Assembly (NCBI RefSeq): GCF_007004725.1
Contig: NZ_ML660163.1
Span: 1-64,000 of the forward strand
Direction: 5' to 3'
Length of the DNA: 64,000 bases
From: Aliikangiella coralliicola
GTDB taxonomy: Bacteria; Pseudomonadota; Gammaproteobacteria; Enterobacterales; Kangiellaceae
Each line of letters begins with the position of its first letter. The first letter of the stretch is position 1. The notes beneath the pieces are model-generated. The model worked only from the letters and a program-made list of their open reading frames with translations. It was not told the DNA's origin and ran no database searches. The translations under genes and the position numbers were made by a program. This document shows positions 26,721-33,611 of this stretch, piece by piece.

Positions 26721-27269
26721 TTACTCATCTATTTCCTTTAGATATTCAGGCGGAACCGAGTTAACCAACCAAACACCATTAGCTGTTACATAAAACTCAA
26801 TTCCGTCCTCACACATCTGTTTAGCGTCAATTTCCAAAAGTACTAACTTACCAAAACGACGACCAACGGAACTGGCCACGGCTCGATTTTCAGTAAGATG
26901 CACATGATGTCGGTTTTTCTTCACAAGTCCATCAACCTTGATCGCATCTAACCACTTTACTGCCGTTCCATGTAATAGCTTATCAGGTGGCGTCTGCGGT
27001 TTTAAATCCAGTTCAATATCAATGCTATGACCCTGATTAGCTCGAATCATTGCTCCGTCCGAGCTAATCGCGAACCTTTGCTTATCATTCGTTTCAACTA
27101 CTTCAAAAAGTAACGCCTTTGATATATCCTTCCCCTTTTGATTTGACTTTTCAATCAACTGTTCAATTGCAACCCAGCCGTTTTCATCTAGCTCAATTCC
27201 AATTTCACCGGGATTATGTCTCAAAACATAACTCAGGAACTTTGAAGTTTTTGTGATTTTATTTTTCAT
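26721..27269 (-). CDS. kptA: RNA 2'-phosphotransferase KptA/Tpt1
   Basis: 182 aa, typical length. The catalytic set is visible: Arg17-His18 (LSYVLRHNP), Arg76 (IRANQGHS) and Arg120-His-His-Val-His (RHHVHL), with HGT at 100-102. The enzyme moves a 2'-phosphate from RNA to NAD, giving ADP-ribose-1''-2''-cyclic phosphate and nicotinamide. Its bacterial RNA substrate is unclear, as bacteria lack the fungal tRNA splicing route; family members can also ADP-ribosylate phosphorylated RNA or DNA ends. Its products feed exactly the neighbouring enzymes: the macro protein (8 nt upstream) for phosphorylated ADP-ribose and PncA for nicotinamide. Confidence 0.93.
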   Translation of the reverse strand: MKNKITKTSKFLSYVLRHNPGEIGIELDENGWVAIEQLIEKSNQKGKDISKALLFEVVETNDKQRFAISSDGAMIRANQGHSIDIELDLKPQTPPDKLLHGTAVKWLDAIKVDGLVKKNRHHVHLTENRAVASSVGRRFGKLVLLEIDAKQMCEDGIEFYVTANGVWLVNSVPPEYLKEIDE

Positions 27270-27276
27270 TTATTTC

Positions 27277-27732
27277 TCACTTTTCAAATTCTACAAGCGT
27301 ATGCTCCTCGCCAGCTAACTCCTCATCGATGATTGAAGCAATGATATTCCAATCGCCTCCAGCTAAACCAGCGCCAATGAGCGGACAGCCAATTCTCAAA
27401 CCAGAGAAATCTCGTTTAATTAATTTAAATACGCTTCGAACAGCGTCGTAATCTACATCGACTTTGTCACGACTATAAGCATACTGCGTGTACGCATTAA
27501 TGACTGTAAATTGATTGTCACCATTGACTGCAACAAAAGAGTATTTTCCGAGCTTTTCTTTATCTCCTTTTTTGGTTTCACAATCAGCCACATAAACCTC
27601 TGGGTACTTATCTTTGATGGTCCTGGCAATACCACTTCCCATGTTGCAAAGACAATTACAGCCATGAATAATCACGTCAAACTTGCCTTCTTCGGCAAGC
27701 ATAATTAAATCGCCCTTAATAATTTTCATCAT
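27277..27732 (-). CDS. Macro-domain ADP-ribose-processing protein
   Basis: 151 aa, a single macro domain. The ligand loop IIHGCNCLCNMGSGIA (Asn26) matches the class with IxxxVNxxxxMGxGIA that includes ADP-ribose-1''-phosphate phosphatase (Poa1-like) and DarG/TARG-like de-ADP-ribosylases; IGCPLIGAGLAGGDW is the second ligand loop. Probable role: hydrolysis of ADP-ribose-1''-phosphate made after KptA action or removal of ADP-ribose from a macromolecule. It starts with two Met codons after AAAGAGG, overlaps nothing, and sits 8 nt before kptA and 20 nt after nadE. Which macro activity it has cannot be told from sequence alone. Confidence 0.92.
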   Translation of the reverse strand: MMKIIKGDLIMLAEEGKFDVIIHGCNCLCNMGSGIARTIKDKYPEVYVADCETKKGDKEKLGKYSFVAVNGDNQFTVINAYTQYAYSRDKVDVDYDAVRSVFKLIKRDFSGLRIGCPLIGAGLAGGDWNIIASIIDEELAGEEHTLVEFEK

Positions 27733-27752
27733 TGATACCTCTTTCTATTCCT

Positions 27753-29411
27753 CTAATACTTCGCTGCAACCGGCAGCCACCTTCCCATGCCAAAACTTCT
27801 CTTCTGGACTCGAATAATCGGCGGTGCCTGACGTCGCTTAAACTCGGCCTTATCTACCATCGCGTGAATTCTCCTGATTTCTGATTTCGAGTAATTAGCT
27901 CGCTCAATCAATTGTTCACAAGATTCCTTTTCTTCCGCGCCTAATAAATCACCTTCGATATAGAGTTTCAGTATTGCGTCCAGAATCGGGTAATCGGGTA
28001 GTGAGTCGCTATCTTTTTGATCTTCAGACAATTCAGCACTGGGTGCTTTCTCGATTATCGACTTCGGAATAATGCTTTTCCCAGATTCCTCATTAACAAA
28101 GTTTGCTAATCCATAAACTTCCATTTTATAAAGATCACCAAGTGGATTTACGCCACCATTCATATCACCATAAAGTGTTGCATAACCAACGCTCATTTCG
28201 CTCTTGTTGCCGGTAGAAATAACCAGCGCGCCAAAATGGTTGCTGTATTCCATTAAAATCCTACCGCGAATTCGAGCTTGAATATTCTCACGTGTTAACC
28301 CAGAAGGCATTTCGCCAGTCATTGATTCAAACCGACTAACTGCAATACTAAACTCTTGCTCAATTGATGCTTTCAATAATCGAACGCCCAAATTTTTACA
28401 TAACACTTCAGAGTCACTTACACTTCCACTTGATGAATATCGAGATGGCATCGTAATCGCCGTCACGTTCTCAGCGCCCAAAGCTCGGGCACAAATCGCG
28501 ATTGTTACCGCGGAATCGATCCCTCCGGAAGAACCGATAACAACTTTGCTAAAGCCGCACTTTTGAACATAATCTTTAATTCCCAAGACAGTTTGCTTCA
28601 ATAACAATTCATTCTCAGTGATTTTCCAACAGCCAGCAGCTCGCTTTACAACTTCACCAAAATCAATCTCAGCAAAGTCTTCCTCAAATGACTTTAGTCT
28701 ATGCACCAAATCTCCTTTTTTATCAACGACGAAACTAGCACCGTCAAAGACAAGTTCATCATTTCCACCGATTTGATTGACGTAGGCGACTGGCGCTTGA
28801 ACTTTTCGTGCGACATTTCCAATAACCTGTAACCTCTCTTCCATTTTTCCGAGATTACTTGGCGATGCATTAATACTAATCACAACATCAGGCTTGTTGA
28901 CCGCAAGTTCGTTCACCGGGTCATGCCAATATCTAAAACCTTCAGCATAAGACCACGCATCTTCACAAATCAGAAACCCTAAAGTTTTGTTATTGAACCG
29001 AATAACATTCGAACCTTTTCCGGGTTCAAAGTGCCGTGCTTCATCAAACACGTTATAAGTCGGTAACAGTCGCTTATGATATTCAAAAACCTTTGCACCT
29101 TTGCTCATCAAAGCGAGAGCGTTGTGGTATTTTTTACCAACGGGTAGTTGGTTTTTTGCAATATAACCGATAACAATCCCACATGTGTGGCTTAAGGTTT
29201 TCTCGCGAATGGTATTCAACGCTTTTCGCTGTCGCTCCATGACACTTTCTTTTACAATAAGATCTTGTGGATAATAGCCTGTTAATGCAAGCTCACCACA
29301 AATAAGCAAACCTTCTTCATTTTTTACTTCATTGTACCTGGTTAGAATTTTCTTCAGATTACCTTCGATATCACCAACGACGAAATTCAATTGGGCTAAA
29401 AACAACTTCAT
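27753..29411 (-). CDS. nadE: Glutamine-dependent NAD+ synthetase
   Basis: 552 aa, two domains. The N-terminal nitrilase-like glutaminase has the triad Glu40 (CGELALTGYYP), Lys113 (HKRLLP) and Cys149 (LICEDAW). The synthetase domain has the P-loop GSSGGIDS (293-300) and STGNKSEMSVGY. It amidates nicotinate adenine dinucleotide to NAD with glutamine and ATP, the last step of the pathway whose other steps (PncA, PncB, NadD) are encoded beside it. The start has AGGAGAGG upstream. The 178-nt gap to pncB contains two hairpins, so nadE and the genes after it may have separate or attenuated expression. Confidence 0.96.
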   Translation of the reverse strand: MKLFLAQLNFVVGDIEGNLKKILTRYNEVKNEEGLLICGELALTGYYPQDLIVKESVMERQRKALNTIREKTLSHTCGIVIGYIAKNQLPVGKKYHNALALMSKGAKVFEYHKRLLPTYNVFDEARHFEPGKGSNVIRFNNKTLGFLICEDAWSYAEGFRYWHDPVNELAVNKPDVVISINASPSNLGKMEERLQVIGNVARKVQAPVAYVNQIGGNDELVFDGASFVVDKKGDLVHRLKSFEEDFAEIDFGEVVKRAAGCWKITENELLLKQTVLGIKDYVQKCGFSKVVIGSSGGIDSAVTIAICARALGAENVTAITMPSRYSSSGSVSDSEVLCKNLGVRLLKASIEQEFSIAVSRFESMTGEMPSGLTRENIQARIRGRILMEYSNHFGALVISTGNKSEMSVGYATLYGDMNGGVNPLGDLYKMEVYGLANFVNEESGKSIIPKSIIEKAPSAELSEDQKDSDSLPDYPILDAILKLYIEGDLLGAEEKESCEQLIERANYSKSEIRRIHAMVDKAEFKRRQAPPIIRVQKRSFGMGRWLPVAAKY

Positions 29412-29494
29412 GATGGCCTCTCCTATCTTTTTTCAAAAGTTACAAAACTCGTTACTTTTTAAGCCTGCTTTTTACTAGATAAATCCTCCCTACT

Positions 29495-29541
29495 CCTCCC
29501 TTGCCAAAGGAAGGAACAAAACCACTCTCTTTTTTAAAGAG
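29495..29541 (-). other. Two hairpins in the pncB-nadE spacer
   Basis: CCTCCCTT/AAGGAAGG (29495-29514, one mismatch) and CTCTTT/AAAGAG (29527-29541) lie between pncB and nadE. They resemble dispersed intergenic hairpins. They may attenuate read-through from pncA-pncB into nadE and the ADP-ribose genes; no clean T-run follows on the minus strand. Confidence 0.45.
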
Positions 29542-29589
29542 GGGGTGAATGGTCTGACATTTCGGGAGATTTATTGTCCTGACATTTAT

Positions 29590-30768
29590 TTAACTCAGTT
29601 CAAATACGTTTCTTAAGTAGGTTAAATAAGCTTCATCTTTACACATGGTTTTCCCTGGACTATCACTAATTTTTGCAACAGGCTGACCGTTACACTTCAC
29701 CATTTTCATCACAATACTCAAAGGCTTTACACCTACATCATTGGTCAGGTTTGTGCCTATTCCAAATACCACATTGGTCTTTTCTCCAAACTCCGCCAGA
29801 ATCTTGAATGCTAACGGAATATCCAAACCATCGCTAAACACGAGAGATTTTGTCCGCGTATCAATACCTAATTTTTGATAGTGCTCAATGACTTTGTTAC
29901 CCCACTCGAAGGGACATCCACTATCATGCCTAACGCCATCGAATAATTTCGCAAAATAGCGATCGAAATCCCTGAGAAAGGCGTCAATACCAACAACGTC
30001 AGTTAAAGCAATTCCCAAGTCACCCCGGTATTCTTTCGCCCAGACATCAAGTGCCGCCTTTTGACTATCAACCAGGCGAGGCCCGAGTGCCTGGAATGCT
30101 TGCAAATATTCATGCGCCATTGTGCCGAGTGGCATGAGTCCAATTTCTCGCGCGTAATAGACATTACTGGTCCCTACCAGGTTATCAGGTACACTCCGGT
30201 TTAAATGTTCCAATACCTGCTTTTGCCACCTGCGGCCAAACCGCCGCCGCGTACCAAACTCCATTAATTTTAACTGTCCGCCCATTGGATGCTCTTTAAT
30301 CATCCTGGTTTTTTCCATCAAGCGACGCTGACCTACTTTTAAATCAACGTCAGCATGGAAATGCCGGTTATAGACTTCTTCAACAATTGCTAAAATGGGT
30401 ACTTCAAACAAGATCGTATGTAACCAGGGGCCAACCACTTTGATTTCTAACTGGCCTTCTTCATCCCGACCTATTCGCACATAATTTTCATTCAATCGAA
30501 ACAGCTTAAGAAACTGGACAAAATCCGATTTCAAATAGTAAATCTTATTAAGATAGTGAATTTCGTTCTCCGTAAAACGCAACTGACACAAATGGGAAAT
30601 TTCATCTCTTATTTCTGTGGCTAGTGACGCTAAATCAGCACCTTCTGTGCGACACTTAAATAAGTACTCTACTTCCGCTGCCGGGTAGTGATGTAATACT
30701 ACCTGCATCATACTTAACTTATATAAATCGGTATCAAGTAACGATTGAATAACCGGTTTGTTTGCCAT
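29590..30768 (-). CDS. pncB: Nicotinate phosphoribosyltransferase
   Basis: 392 aa, usual length. The phospho-acceptor His219 (GTMAHEYLQAF) falls at the same number as in the enterobacterial enzyme. EFGTRRRFGRRW and VGTSNVYYA mark the active site. It converts nicotinate and PRPP to nicotinate mononucleotide with ATP stimulation, feeding NadD. It starts 3 nt after the pncA stop, with the ribosome site GAGGG inside the end of pncA, so the two are translationally coupled. Confidence 0.96.
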   Translation of the reverse strand: MANKPVIQSLLDTDLYKLSMMQVVLHHYPAAEVEYLFKCRTEGADLASLATEIRDEISHLCQLRFTENEIHYLNKIYYLKSDFVQFLKLFRLNENYVRIGRDEEGQLEIKVVGPWLHTILFEVPILAIVEEVYNRHFHADVDLKVGQRRLMEKTRMIKEHPMGGQLKLMEFGTRRRFGRRWQKQVLEHLNRSVPDNLVGTSNVYYAREIGLMPLGTMAHEYLQAFQALGPRLVDSQKAALDVWAKEYRGDLGIALTDVVGIDAFLRDFDRYFAKLFDGVRHDSGCPFEWGNKVIEHYQKLGIDTRTKSLVFSDGLDIPLAFKILAEFGEKTNVVFGIGTNLTNDVGVKPLSIVMKMVKCNGQPVAKISDSPGKTMCKDEAYLTYLRNVFELS

Positions 30769-30771
30769 AAC

Positions 30772-31410
30772 CTACCCTCTTAACTCTTCTGTTTTATTCA
30801 CTATTTTTATTCCAACTGTGCGCATTTCATCAATTGCTACCTCAACGGTATCTTCAGAAATTCCGCGACACGCTTCCAGGTTAACGATAACATTAAATCC
30901 CGCCTGGCGAAGCTGCAGAGCTGTCGTTTTTACACAATAATCAGTCGCTAATCCCCCGACAATAACGGTTTCAATTCCTTTGACTTTTAAATATTCAATA
31001 ACGCCGGTACTCATCTTGTTTGCAATATCATGATAACAGGCGCCATAGGGATGCATGTCCAATTCCACTCCCTTCCAGATAAAAAAATCGTAATCCGCCG
31101 GCTTTGGCAAACCCGCTATTAGTTCAAACCCCTTCGTTCCCGGTACTGCATGCTGATTCCAGGCAATATCAACATTTTCCCCCTTAACCTTAGAGTACAT
31201 TGGTTTTTCTTCGCTCGCGATCCAGACTGCTTGCGGACTATGTGCATCTTTAGAACCAACCCTGATACTCGCCAATGTCGCCTGCTCATTCAAAGCCTCA
31301 ACAATCTCCGTGCCTCCCTCCACTGGAAGCTCATCGGGACACTCCGGCGTAAAGGTATATTGGGCATCAACATCAAAAGTGGCGGTTTTATTGGCGTCTA
31401 AGGTCTTCAT
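30772..31410 (-). CDS. pncA: Nicotinamidase
   Basis: 212 aa from the ATG at 31410 (GGAGAGAG upstream; a frame start at 31437 is weaker). It belongs to the isochorismatase-like hydrolases. The Asp of the triad is Asp13 (ATFDVDAQYTF), the nucleophilic Cys lies in GGLATDYCVKTTALQL, and metal-site residues fit NQHAVPGTKGFEL and MHPYGACYHD. It hydrolyses nicotinamide, the product of NAD-consuming reactions such as ADP-ribosyl transfer and KptA action, to nicotinate. First gene of the leftward unit, reading away from the operator region shared with nadD. Confidence 0.93.
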   Translation of the reverse strand: MKTLDANKTATFDVDAQYTFTPECPDELPVEGGTEIVEALNEQATLASIRVGSKDAHSPQAVWIASEEKPMYSKVKGENVDIAWNQHAVPGTKGFELIAGLPKPADYDFFIWKGVELDMHPYGACYHDIANKMSTGVIEYLKVKGIETVIVGGLATDYCVKTTALQLRQAGFNVIVNLEACRGISEDTVEVAIDEMRTVGIKIVNKTEELRG

Positions 31411-31453
31411 GCTCTCTCTCCAGTTATGCTTTCCCATAATGTTTGTCGTTCAG

Positions 31454-31509
31454 TTCCTAATTCCTAATTCCTAATTCCTAATTCCTAATTCCTAATTCCT
31501 AATTCCTAA
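31454..31509. repeat. Heptanucleotide tandem repeat, 8 perfect copies of TTCCTAA
   Basis: Eight uninterrupted copies of TTCCTAA (56 bp), followed by a broken ninth. It lies in the divergent pncA-nadD spacer, between the pncA start (31410) and the two predicted NrtR operators. Copy-number slippage would change the operator-to-pncA distance in 7-bp steps. A degenerate relative (TTCTAAC/T units) occurs at about 42155-42188, also in a divergent spacer. Confidence 0.9.
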
Positions 31510-31531
31510 TTCTCATTACACCCTTGCCTTA

Positions 31532-31552
31532 ATAGTGCACTTGATATACTAT
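31532..31552. promoter_or_regulatory. Predicted NrtR operator 1
   Basis: A 21-bp imperfect palindrome with outer half-sites ATAGT and ACTAT (left ATAGTGCAC, right ATATACTAT). It contains a TATACT hexamer at 31545-31550 that could be the -10 box of the nadD operon, so a bound repressor would block the promoter. Its centre is 23 bp from that of operator 2. Confidence 0.7.
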
Positions 31553-31554
31553 TA

Positions 31555-31575
31555 ATAGTACACACCGTATACTAT
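31555..31575. promoter_or_regulatory. Predicted NrtR operator 2
   Basis: A 21-bp palindrome with half-sites ATAGTACAC and GTATACTAT, 8 of 9 positions symmetric. It ends one base before the nadD ATG at 31577. NrtR sites in other proteobacteria are 21-bp palindromes beside NAD genes, and the nrtR gene is third in this operon, so the assignment is strong though untested. Confidence 0.75.
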
Positions 31576-31576
31576 T

Positions 31577-32233
31577 ATGTCAACTATTATGAAAAACAAG
31601 AAAATTGGAATTATCGGTTCAGCCTTTAACCCACCCCACCTGGGACATAAAGATGTGATAGAACAAGTCTACCGGGATTACGATGAAATACTGCTGGTGC
31701 CTAGTTATAAGCATCCATTCGGCAAAATAATGGCGCCATTTAATGATCGGTTGTTCATGGCGAGCATGATGGCTCAGTCGTATCACTCTGAGCGATTTAT
31801 GCACTACGAGCACATAACGCCAATATTAACTTCAAATATTGAAAGAGACATCTATTTGAAAAATAGTGCGAAAAAGAACAACAAAGATAAAGCGAAGAAT
31901 AGAGATAGACCCGTTTACACTTATGACGTGTTAGCTGAACTAGAACAAAGATACAAAACTAGTGGTATTGACGCCGATTTAACCTTTGTAATCGGCCCAG
32001 ACAATGCCAGTTATGAAACCTGGAATAAATTTTACAAGTCGGAAGAGATTCTCCAACGCTGGAATATTAGAAGTGTTAGCGAACGAGTACCTGTACACAG
32101 TAGTTTAATAAGAGAATTAATTGCTGACTATCCTCGACCTGATTTTTTATTCGAATCCAGATTTAAGAACTACCTGGATGGACTGGTCGCTCGATATATA
32201 TTTAACCAAAAACTCTATGGAGTTCATTTGTGA
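31577..32233 (+). CDS. nadD: Nicotinate-nucleotide adenylyltransferase (NadD-like)
   Basis: 218 aa. The nucleotidyltransferase signature GSAFNPPHLGH (14-24) carries the HxGH motif, and VHSSLIRELI near residue 175 stands for the usual ISSTxIR. It transfers AMP from ATP to nicotinate mononucleotide, linking PncB to NadE. A second Met at 31589 is an alternative start; no clear ribosome site precedes either, and operator 2 abuts the first, so a very short leader is possible. A housekeeping nadD probably exists elsewhere; this copy would be the inducible one (inference). Its stop overlaps the GTG start of the NUDIX gene. Confidence 0.88.
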   Translation: MSTIMKNKKIGIIGSAFNPPHLGHKDVIEQVYRDYDEILLVPSYKHPFGKIMAPFNDRLFMASMMAQSYHSERFMHYEHITPILTSNIERDIYLKNSAKKNNKDKAKNRDRPVYTYDVLAELEQRYKTSGIDADLTFVIGPDNASYETWNKFYKSEEILQRWNIRSVSERVPVHSSLIRELIADYPRPDFLFESRFKNYLDGLVARYIFNQKLYGVHL

Positions 32234-32796
32234 AAAAAGAAATCATTAAGAAAAGTACGATTTGTTACGACGGCTTTTTTAAGATATTGAAACATGCGAT
32301 CCAGTATAAACAGTTCGATGGCAATAATAGTCCTGTTCACAACCGAGAAGTATTGGTGCGAAATGCGACGGTTGCAATCATATTGTTTGATGAAAAGCAG
32401 CAATCAGTGTTACTGACCGAGCAATTTCGTATTGGGCCTTTGGAAAATGATGATCATCCTTGGTTGTATGAAATACCGGCCGGTATCGTTGAGCCTGGTG
32501 AAGATAAATCTATCGCCATTCAAAGAGAGTTATTGGAGGAAACCGGTTATCGTTGCGACGCACCGGAGTTCGTTGGAGAGTTTTATTTGAGCCCGGGCGG
32601 AACTAACGAAACAACAAGCCTTTACTTTGCGAAAATAGATTTAAATCATTCCGGCGTTTTCGGCGCTACAGGTGAAAACGAAGATATTAAAACCCATGTT
32701 GTGAAATTAGCAACTGCTTTGGAAATGCTCAATCAAAAAAAATTGAGCGCAATAACTGGCTTAGCACTTCTATGGCTAAAAAGCCAACAGAGTTAA
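32230..32796 (+). CDS. NUDIX hydrolase of the ADP-ribose pyrophosphatase type
   Basis: 188 aa with a GTG start overlapping the nadD stop (GTGA), a sign of translational coupling. The NUDIX box is complete from Gly85 to Tyr107 (G-X5-E-X7-RELLEETG). The surrounding sequence (EQFRIGPLE, WLYEIPAGIVEPGE, FYLSPGGTNE) is that of ADP-ribose diphosphatases (NudF type), which split ADP-ribose to AMP and ribose 5-phosphate. In this operon it would remove ADP-ribose freed by the glycohydrolases and so also remove a possible NrtR ligand. Confidence 0.92.
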   Translation: MKKEIIKKSTICYDGFFKILKHAIQYKQFDGNNSPVHNREVLVRNATVAIILFDEKQQSVLLTEQFRIGPLENDDHPWLYEIPAGIVEPGEDKSIAIQRELLEETGYRCDAPEFVGEFYLSPGGTNETTSLYFAKIDLNHSGVFGATGENEDIKTHVVKLATALEMLNQKKLSAITGLALLWLKSQQS

Positions 32797-32834
32797 CGGC
32801 TAAAACCTGACGATATTAATTCACCAACATTTTT

Positions 32835-33572
32835 ATGCGAGTTGCTAATTCAATGAAAAAGACCGAAAGAGAATTTTTGGCTAACTACAATATCCATGAT
32901 TACGACGTGCCACTTACAAGCGTCGATATCGTAATATTCACCATTATTGACGAACAGGTGAATGTATTAGTTACCAAACGGGCCGACTTTCCCTATAAAG
33001 ATGAATGGGCTATTCCCGGTGGTTTCATTGATATTAAAAAAGACAAAAACATCGACCAGACGGCAATGAGAAAACTGAAGGAAAAAACGGACTATGATGC
33101 TCCCTACCTCGAACAACTGGGGGCTACCGGCAATAATAAACGAGATCCCAGAGGATGGTCAGTAACCGTCAGCTATTTTTCACTGGTTAATTTCGACAAT
33201 GTTCAGTTTGGAAAGGAAAGTCGTTGGTGCCCAATGAGCGATGACGGAATATGTGAAGAAAAGTTGGCTTTTGATCATGAACATATCATTCAAGATGCTT
33301 TTCAACGTCTGAGAAATAAAGCGCAATATACAACAATTGCGTTACATGTATTACCAGAAAAATTTACCTTGTCTGAGTTACAAAAGTGCTACGAGATTAT
33401 ATTAGGCGGAAAACTCAACAAGTCAGGATTTAGAAGAAGAATTACCAAAGCGAATGTCATCGAAGAAATCAGCGGTGAATCGAAACAAACTGCAACCAGA
33501 ATGGCTCAGCTTTATCGTAAGTCGAGCGACACTGAATTGCATTTTTATATGCGGGAAATTTACGCTCGTTAA
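32835..33572 (+). CDS. nrtR: NrtR-type NUDIX-related regulator of NAD metabolism
   Basis: 245 aa. The N-terminal NUDIX-like domain (about 28-160: DIVIFTIIDEQVNVLVTKR, DEWAIPGGFIDI) has a degenerate box: the REXXEE catalytic core is replaced by RKLKEKTD, so hydrolysis is unlikely and ligand sensing probable. The C-terminal winged helix (about 165-245; FTLSELQKCYEIILGGKLNKSGFRRRI) is the NrtR DNA-binding domain. NrtR represses NAD-synthesis genes, and in Shewanella ADP-ribose is reported to weaken DNA binding. Both divergent units and its own operon are likely targets through the palindromes at 31532-31575. It lies 38 nt after the NUDIX hydrolase. Confidence 0.93.
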   Translation: MRVANSMKKTEREFLANYNIHDYDVPLTSVDIVIFTIIDEQVNVLVTKRADFPYKDEWAIPGGFIDIKKDKNIDQTAMRKLKEKTDYDAPYLEQLGATGNNKRDPRGWSVTVSYFSLVNFDNVQFGKESRWCPMSDDGICEEKLAFDHEHIIQDAFQRLRNKAQYTTIALHVLPEKFTLSELQKCYEIILGGKLNKSGFRRRITKANVIEEISGESKQTATRMAQLYRKSSDTELHFYMREIYAR

Positions 33573-33611
33573 ATAATAAATAAACTTAATGAAGTCGAGG
33601 ATTTTATACAG

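Noticed and set aside
25222..27732. DarT/DarG toxin-antitoxin pair
   Set aside because: A macro domain is present, but no DarT-like transferase gene adjoins it, and the macro gene is embedded in a salvage operon.
31454..31509. CRISPR-like array
   Set aside because: The repeat is a 7-bp unit without spacers; it is a simple tandem repeat.
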